In this document: positions 59,339 through 64,000 of the stretch, piece by piece
Numbering within the stretch: position 1 is the first letter of the stretch
Layout: every line of letters begins with the position of its first letter
Assembly: GCA_000632805.1 (NCBI GenBank)
Contig: CP007444.1
Coordinates: forward strand, 248,001-312,000
Source of the DNA: Dyella jiangningensis
GTDB lineage: Bacteria; Pseudomonadota; Gammaproteobacteria; Xanthomonadales; Rhodanobacteraceae
DNA length: 64,000 nt
Direction of reading: 5' to 3'
Translations under genes and position numbers: made by a program
Notes under the pieces: model-generated
What the model saw: the letters and a program-made list of their open reading frames with translations, nothing else
Databases searched by the model: none
What the model was told of the DNA's origin: nothing

Positions 59339-60661
59339 ATGTTCGAAGCGGGAGTTCCGGCACGGGAAAGCACTTGGTTTGGCCATCCGGCCGGCCTGAG
59401 CATCCTGTTTCTCACCGAAATGTGGGAGATGTTCTCCTTCTTCGGCATGCGCGCGTTGCTGGTCTACTACATGACCATGCACCTGAAGATCGGGCAGGAG
59501 CATGCATCGCTGATCTATGGCGTGTACGCAGCCTTCGTCTACTTCACGCCGGTCTTCGGCGGCATCGTCGCGGACCGCTGGCTGGGCAAGCGCAATTCGG
59601 TCGTCATCGGTGGCGCCACCATGGCGTTGGGCCATTTCATGATGGCGTCCGAACCGCTGTTCTATCCAGCATTGGCGACGATCGCGCTCGGCAACGGATT
59701 GTTCCTGCCCAGCCTCGCCAGTCAGATCGAGGGCCTCTATCGGCACAACGATCCGCGTGCGAGCAATGCTTACAACATCTACTACATCGGCATCAATCTC
59801 GGTGCTTTCCTCGCGCCATTGGTGTGCGGCACGCTGGGTGAAGCCTTCGGCTGGCACTGGGGTTTCACTGCGGCTGGCCTCGGCATGCTGCTGTCGCTGG
59901 TGATTTATCTGGGCGGCGGCCGCTACCTGCCGCCGGAGCCCGCACGAACCGAGGCTGCCGTGCGTACCCGGCATCCGGTGGATCGTGCGGTGATGCAGCG
60001 CTTTGGTTTCCTCATCACCGTGGCGGCCATCGTCGTGGTGTTTCGCGGCGCATACGAGCAGGTGGGCAATACCATTGCGCTGTGGGCAAGCGAAGGCGTT
60101 GATCGCCAGGTGACGGCGGGCTGGAGCATCCCGATGACGTGGTTCCAGTCGCTGGATTCACTGGTGGTGTTTACCGCGACGCCGCTCTTGGTGCTCCGCT
60201 GGGCGCGGCTGGCCAAGCGTGGCGTCGAAACGCCGTGGCTCAAGAAGATGGCATTCGGCGCAGCGGTGGTGGGCGCGTCCTATGTGATCCTCGCCTGCGT
60301 GGCGGCCTGGTCGGAAGCGCACGGCACGCGCGCCAGTTGGGTGTGGCTGGTGGGCTGGTTCATCATGATGACCCTGGGCGAGCTCTACATCCTGCCGATC
60401 GGCCTGGGTCTGTTCGGGCGCATGGCGCCGGAAGGTTTCCGCGCCACGAGCATCGCGACGTGGTTCTTCGCCGGCTTTTTCGGCAACCTGCTGGCAGGCG
60501 CCCTGGGCACGCTGTGGAGCAGCCTGACCCACGGCTGGTTCTTTGCGTTGATCGGCGCGGTCGCAGGGTTGGCGGCAGCGCTTTTGTATATCCTAGGTTT
60601 ACGGCTGGGTCACGTTGAAGCACGCGACGATGCGAGCGCAGCCATGGTGCTTTCCCGATAA
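59339..60661 (+). CDS. POT/PTR2-type peptide transporter
   Basis: A 440-residue proton-coupled oligopeptide transporter with about 12 hydrophobic helices. Family features are the helix 1 motif region E27-M-W-E30-M-F and the segment DRWLGKRNSVVIGGATMALG (GxxxDrxxG type). The usual ExxER of helix 1 reads ExxEM here (M31 in place of Arg), and the protein is about 50 residues shorter than typical E. coli relatives. It should import di- or tripeptides made by the receptor and hydrolase. The ATG at 59339 has AGGGGAG eleven bases upstream; a GTG at 59327 is an alternative. Confidence 0.82.
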   Translation: MFEAGVPARESTWFGHPAGLSILFLTEMWEMFSFFGMRALLVYYMTMHLKIGQEHASLIYGVYAAFVYFTPVFGGIVADRWLGKRNSVVIGGATMALGHFMMASEPLFYPALATIALGNGLFLPSLASQIEGLYRHNDPRASNAYNIYYIGINLGAFLAPLVCGTLGEAFGWHWGFTAAGLGMLLSLVIYLGGGRYLPPEPARTEAAVRTRHPVDRAVMQRFGFLITVAAIVVVFRGAYEQVGNTIALWASEGVDRQVTAGWSIPMTWFQSLDSLVVFTATPLLVLRWARLAKRGVETPWLKKMAFGAAVVGASYVILACVAAWSEAHGTRASWVWLVGWFIMMTLGELYILPIGLGLFGRMAPEGFRATSIATWFFAGFFGNLLAGALGTLWSSLTHGWFFALIGAVAGLAAALLYILGLRLGHVEARDDASAAMVLSR

Positions 60662-60671
60662 GCAGGCGGCA

Positions 60672-61586
60672 ATGACCAAGGATCTCCAACAAAAGCTGAA
60701 GGATCGCTGGGAAACATTCACGGCGTCCGAACAGAAGATCGCCAGCTACCTGCTGCACAACATGCGCGACGTGCCCTTCGAAACGGCGGCCTCGCTGAGC
60801 AAGCGGGTGGGCGTCAGCCAGATGACGGTGGGGCGCTTCTTCCGCAGCCTCGGTTATGAAGGGGTCAACGACCTCAAGGAAGAGTTGCGCACCGACACCT
60901 CATGGCGCCACCTGTACAAGGACGTGGAGAAGTCGCGCGACGCCGATCCTCTCGCCGGACATCTGCATGCCGAGATTCGCGCGCTGACCAGCACGCATGC
61001 GCTCGCAGGTACCAAGGAATGGAAGTCGGTGGTGAAGCTGCTGACCTCCGCCGATCGCGTGACGGTATCGAGCTTCCATCACGGTACTTTCCTCGGCCTC
61101 GGCTTCGCGGCGATGCTGCAGCAGGTACGCCCGCACGTGTCGTTCAATTCGGGCATCGATGGTGCCTACGCCGACATGCTGCTCGATTCCACGCGCAACA
61201 GCTGCGTGGTGCTGATCGACATGCGCCGCTACTTCCGCCAGTTCCGCACGCTGGCGGAGGAAGTGGTGGAGCGCGGCATCCCGCTGGTGCTGATCACCGA
61301 TACCGAGTGCTACTGGGCCCGCGAACTGACACCGAACGTGCTGATGATCCAGGCCGATCGCGCGTGGCACAGCTTCAGCGCGTACACCAGCCTGTTCAGC
61401 CTGCTGACCACGGCGATGGTGCAGGAGGCAGGCGACGTGATGGATCGCATCACCGAGATCAATCGTCTGCGCCAGCACTTTGCCGGCTATCTGGAACGCG
61501 ACAATACGGATGTCGCCAAGAAGGATGCGGCCGCCACGACGACTCGCCGAAAGGGCGGTCGCACCCCTTCCAGGTCCAACCGCTGA
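60672..61586 (+). CDS. RpiR/MurR-family transcriptional regulator
   Basis: A 304-residue regulator with an N-terminal HTH (about 5-80; EQKIASYLLHNMRDVPFETA, then SLSKRVGVSQMTVGRFFRSL) and a C-terminal SIS domain (about 125-260) that in this family binds phosphosugars such as MurNAc-6-P. The tail (about 285-304) is Arg/Lys-rich. It is the last gene of the cluster, starting ten bases after the transporter stop, with AGGCGG before the ATG. It is the likely regulator of the palindromic promoter at 53.8 kb, by position only. Confidence 0.9.
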   Translation: MTKDLQQKLKDRWETFTASEQKIASYLLHNMRDVPFETAASLSKRVGVSQMTVGRFFRSLGYEGVNDLKEELRTDTSWRHLYKDVEKSRDADPLAGHLHAEIRALTSTHALAGTKEWKSVVKLLTSADRVTVSSFHHGTFLGLGFAAMLQQVRPHVSFNSGIDGAYADMLLDSTRNSCVVLIDMRRYFRQFRTLAEEVVERGIPLVLITDTECYWARELTPNVLMIQADRAWHSFSAYTSLFSLLTTAMVQEAGDVMDRITEINRLRQHFAGYLERDNTDVAKKDAAATTTRRKGGRTPSRSNR

Positions 61587-61597
61587 GCCGGAACTGA

Positions 61598-61618
61598 GCG
61601 GGAGGCCTGGCCTCCCGC
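61598..61618. terminator. Hairpin between convergent RpiR and siderophore-receptor genes
   Basis: GCGGGAGG (61598-61605) with CCTCCCGC (61611-61618), loop CCTGG. No T-run follows, so if it terminates transcription it is not a standard intrinsic terminator. Confidence 0.5.
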
Positions 61619-61635
61619 GTCACCCCTTGCTTGCC

Positions 61636-63804
61636 TCAGAACCGGTAGCGCACGTTCAACATGTAATTGCGCGGCGCCGAGTAGAAGCCCTGTGACCAGT
61701 AGAGGCTGGTGATGTATTTGCGGTCGGTGACGTTGTCGATGTTGAACGTCGCGCTCCAGTGCGGGTTGAAATCGTAGCCGGCCATGAGGCCCAGCACCAC
61801 GTACGAACCCTGGGTCGTGTAGATCTCGCTGCCATCGAGCGCGACACTCTGCTGGTCGCGATAGATGCGGTCCTGCCATCGCAGCGTGGCACCGACGCGC
61901 AGGCCGTCGAGCGTCGGCATGCGATAGGTCGTGGACATCCGGAAAGTGCGTCGTGGCACGTAGGTGCGTACGTTCGCGCCATCGGGGTCATGCAGGCCCA
62001 GCTGCGTGTAGCCGCCGCCCAATTGCCAACGGTCGGTGAGCTGTCCGCTTACGTCGAACTCGAAACCCTTCGCAGTCGCGTCGATGCCGGCGTAGTAATC
62101 CTGGTTCGTCGCGAGGTTGTGCCCGGCATATTCGGCGAGACCATCCTGGCGCGTGCGGAACAGCGCAAACGTGGCGTTGAGGCGTCCGTCGTACCATTCG
62201 CCCTTGATGCCGGCTTCGAGATTCGCGCCCGTCACCGGGTCGAGCACCTTGTTGTTGACGTCGGTCTGCGTTTGCGGGTTGAACAGTTTGGCGTAGCTCA
62301 CATACAGCGAGTAGTTCGTCGAAAGGTCGTAGACGGCACCAATGAACGGCGTGGTTTCCGTCTTGCTGTAGTTGCTCGGCACGCCATAGTTGACGCCGGT
62401 TTCCTCGACGTGGACGAGGCTCGCGCCGGTGATGAGGGTCAACGGCTCGGCAAGGCTCCAGCGAGCCGTCGCGTAGAGGCTCTTGCGCTTGATGTGGAAA
62501 TCGCCGTTGCCGTAGTAGGCATCGAATGGCGGCATGGGATAGTCGCCCGTCCATTCGTTGAGCGGCGGCAGCGGCGTGCCGATGCCCTCACCGTAGCCGG
62601 AGAGCTGGTGCACGTCATCCTTCGCCCAGTTGGCGCCGATCACCAGCTCATGGCGACGGCCGGCGAGATCGAAGGGCCCGGTGGCGTAGAGGTCCGCCAC
62701 ATATTGCTTCTCGGTGCTGTTGTAGGCGGACGGATAGGAGAACAGCCCCAGCCCCGTCTGCGCATCCGGCGTGCCGTACACGTAGAACAGGTTGCTGCCC
62801 TCGGTGACGCGGCGATAGTTGAGCGCGGCTTTCAGGCGCCACTCGTTGCCGAGTTCCTGGGTGAGTTCGATGAAGCTGCGCGTGTCGGCGATGTTCCAGT
62901 GCGACCAGTCGGCGGAGGTGCTGGCGGAGCGGTCGTAATCGGTTGCCGTGCCGTCCGTGTTGTACAGCGGGAGCGCGCCCCACATGCCGCCGTGGGTCTT
63001 GTTCTTCTGGTATGTGACGCCCGCGGTAAGCAGCGTGCTGCTGGTGAGGTCTGCCTCGACGATGCCGGAGATCACCTGCTTGCGAAGGTTGTAGCGGTCC
63101 AGGTAGCTGTCGGTGTCCTGGCCCGCGGCGACCAGGCGCCCGCGCACGCTGCGCGAATCGTTCAGCGGCCCCGAGAGATCCACGTCGAGGCGACGGTTGT
63201 CCCAGCTGCCCACGGTCAAGCCGACATCGCCCTGGAAATCCGCGGTAGGACGCTTGCGCACGAAATTGATGGTGGCCGACGGATTGCCGGTAAAGGAGAG
63301 CAGGCCGTTCGCGCCGCGCAGCACTTCCACGCGTTCGTAGATGGCCGTATCGATATCGCCTTGTTGATTGCCGTCGGCGAAAGGCATGCCTACGCCATCC
63401 ATCAGGAAGTTGGTGACGTCGAAGCCGCGCGCGCTGTAGTAGGTGCGATCGGTTTCCACGCGCTCGACGTTCACGCCGGTGGTGTTGTCCAGCACGGCGT
63501 TGATGTTGTTGAGGCCGAAGTCGTCCATCTGCTGGCGCGTCACCACGCTCATCGACTGCGGCGTCTCGCGCATCGACAGTGAGAGGCGCGTGGCGCTGTC
63601 GGTGGCCTTGGTGGTGTAGGAGTCGCCATCGCCCGTGACGGTGGCGGTGGCCTGCACGCCTTCGAGATTCTTCACCTTGGTGGCATCGGGCCCCTCGGGG
63701 GCATCCCCGGCATGGGACAACGGCGCGACGAGCGCGAAGGCGAGCGAGACGGCAAGACGGCAGCGCAGGGGATGGCGTCGCGTGAGCGAGGCGTGGAATG
63801 ACAT
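61636..63804 (-). CDS. TonB-dependent siderophore receptor
   Basis: A 722-residue outer-membrane receptor. A signal peptide (about 1-32, ending SHA) precedes the plug (SLSMRETPQSMSVVTRQQMD, NAVLDNTTGVNVERVETDRT, YERVEVLRGANGLLSFTGNP) and a barrel ending in LNVRYRF. The MRETPQSMSVVTRQ segment is typical of siderophore receptors of the FhuA/FhuE/FpvA group. A Fur box upstream supports an iron role. The ATG at 63804 begins the signal peptide; an upstream in-frame ATG is rejected. It converges on the RpiR gene. Confidence 0.93.
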   Translation of the reverse strand: MSFHASLTRRHPLRCRLAVSLAFALVAPLSHAGDAPEGPDATKVKNLEGVQATATVTGDGDSYTTKATDSATRLSLSMRETPQSMSVVTRQQMDDFGLNNINAVLDNTTGVNVERVETDRTYYSARGFDVTNFLMDGVGMPFADGNQQGDIDTAIYERVEVLRGANGLLSFTGNPSATINFVRKRPTADFQGDVGLTVGSWDNRRLDVDLSGPLNDSRSVRGRLVAAGQDTDSYLDRYNLRKQVISGIVEADLTSSTLLTAGVTYQKNKTHGGMWGALPLYNTDGTATDYDRSASTSADWSHWNIADTRSFIELTQELGNEWRLKAALNYRRVTEGSNLFYVYGTPDAQTGLGLFSYPSAYNSTEKQYVADLYATGPFDLAGRRHELVIGANWAKDDVHQLSGYGEGIGTPLPPLNEWTGDYPMPPFDAYYGNGDFHIKRKSLYATARWSLAEPLTLITGASLVHVEETGVNYGVPSNYSKTETTPFIGAVYDLSTNYSLYVSYAKLFNPQTQTDVNNKVLDPVTGANLEAGIKGEWYDGRLNATFALFRTRQDGLAEYAGHNLATNQDYYAGIDATAKGFEFDVSGQLTDRWQLGGGYTQLGLHDPDGANVRTYVPRRTFRMSTTYRMPTLDGLRVGATLRWQDRIYRDQQSVALDGSEIYTTQGSYVVLGLMAGYDFNPHWSATFNIDNVTDRKYITSLYWSQGFYSAPRNYMLNVRYRF

Positions 63805-63879
63805 CGAGGTAGCCCTTGTTGGTATAGGAGTTCGGCGCGGACGCACCGAGGGCATTGGCGATGGCTGGGCCCACTCGGT

Positions 63880-63900
63880 AAATGATAGTTATTATCATTT
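63880..63900. promoter_or_regulatory. Fur box of the siderophore receptor
   Basis: AAATGATA (63880-63887) and TATCATTT (63893-63900) form a perfect inverted repeat around GTTAT, close to the Fur consensus GATAATGATAATCATTATC. It lies about 75 bases upstream of the receptor start on the minus strand. Confidence 0.85.
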
Positions 63901-64000
63901 AAGTTGACTAGTCTCCGGGGCCGGCGAGATGCCGCGGAAGGCTGACGACTCGCGCGTCTGAGTCGGGTAGGGCTCGCGATCAGCGGCGGCGCTGGGGTAT

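Overview
The window is a stretch of GC-rich chromosome from a gammaproteobacterium, most likely a member of the Xanthomonadales and probably Rhodanobacteraceae (Dyella, Luteibacter, Rhodanobacter or Frateuria type). This placement is inferred from several features: a metX-metB-hom operon behind a translational SAM-I riboswitch of the kind described in Xanthomonas, a fused CysNC, a lysine/alanine histone-like tail, many TonB-dependent functions, and REP-type palindromes. Nearly all of it is ordinary core genome. I saw no prophage, insertion sequence, CRISPR array, tRNA or rRNA.

Layout. 1-9.5 kb: a partial ETF-ubiquinone oxidoreductase, an amidase, AlkB, a four-gene Mla-type lipid ABC transport operon, and the sulfate-activation pair cysD-cysNC. 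9.8-14 kb: gcvT, gcvH, a MetJ repressor fused to a histone H1-like tail, and a TonB-type energy transducer. 14-21.4 kb: a serine hydrolase, a GMC oxidoreductase, a nucleotide-transporter-like protein, a CBS protein, a glycosyltransferase pseudogene, mtgA and hslO. 21.4-30.3 kb: a large GAF-GAF-GGDEF-EAL protein, an unknown secreted protein, an ECF sigma/anti-sigma/DUF4097 operon, pckG and a TetR regulator. 30.4-34.3 kb: a lipid-degradation group (alpha/beta hydrolase, fadE, DUF4442). 34.3-40.4 kb: a translationally coupled signalling cassette of hybrid kinase, CheR, CheB and response-regulator diguanylate cyclase. 40.5-45.4 kb: a CPBP protease, prfC, an M24 peptidase, a DUF1304 protein and a duplicated secreted protein. 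45.5-49.1 kb: the methionine operon. 49.2-53.6 kb: an amino-acid permease, a frameshifted Sel1 gene and sdaA. 53.8-61.6 kb: a peptide / D,L-dipeptide utilisation cluster. 61.6-63.9 kb: a siderophore receptor under a Fur box.

The most interesting system is methionine control, which links two distant parts of the window. At 12.0-12.6 kb the MetJ DNA-binding and SAM-binding core is complete, but its C-terminal helix is replaced by about 110 residues of Lys/Ala repeats resembling histone H1/AlgP. At 45.5 kb the metX promoter carries a matching MetJ operator, four in-register 8-mers including one perfect AGACGTCT. It abuts a TTGACA -35 box, and a complete SAM-I riboswitch with a Shine-Dalgarno-sequestering hairpin follows directly. 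Two SAM sensors, one at transcription and one at translation, therefore appear stacked on one operon, and the protein sensor looks like a chromatin-protein chimera. Together with cysD-cysNC, the window encodes both sulfate activation and the homoserine branch to cystathionine.
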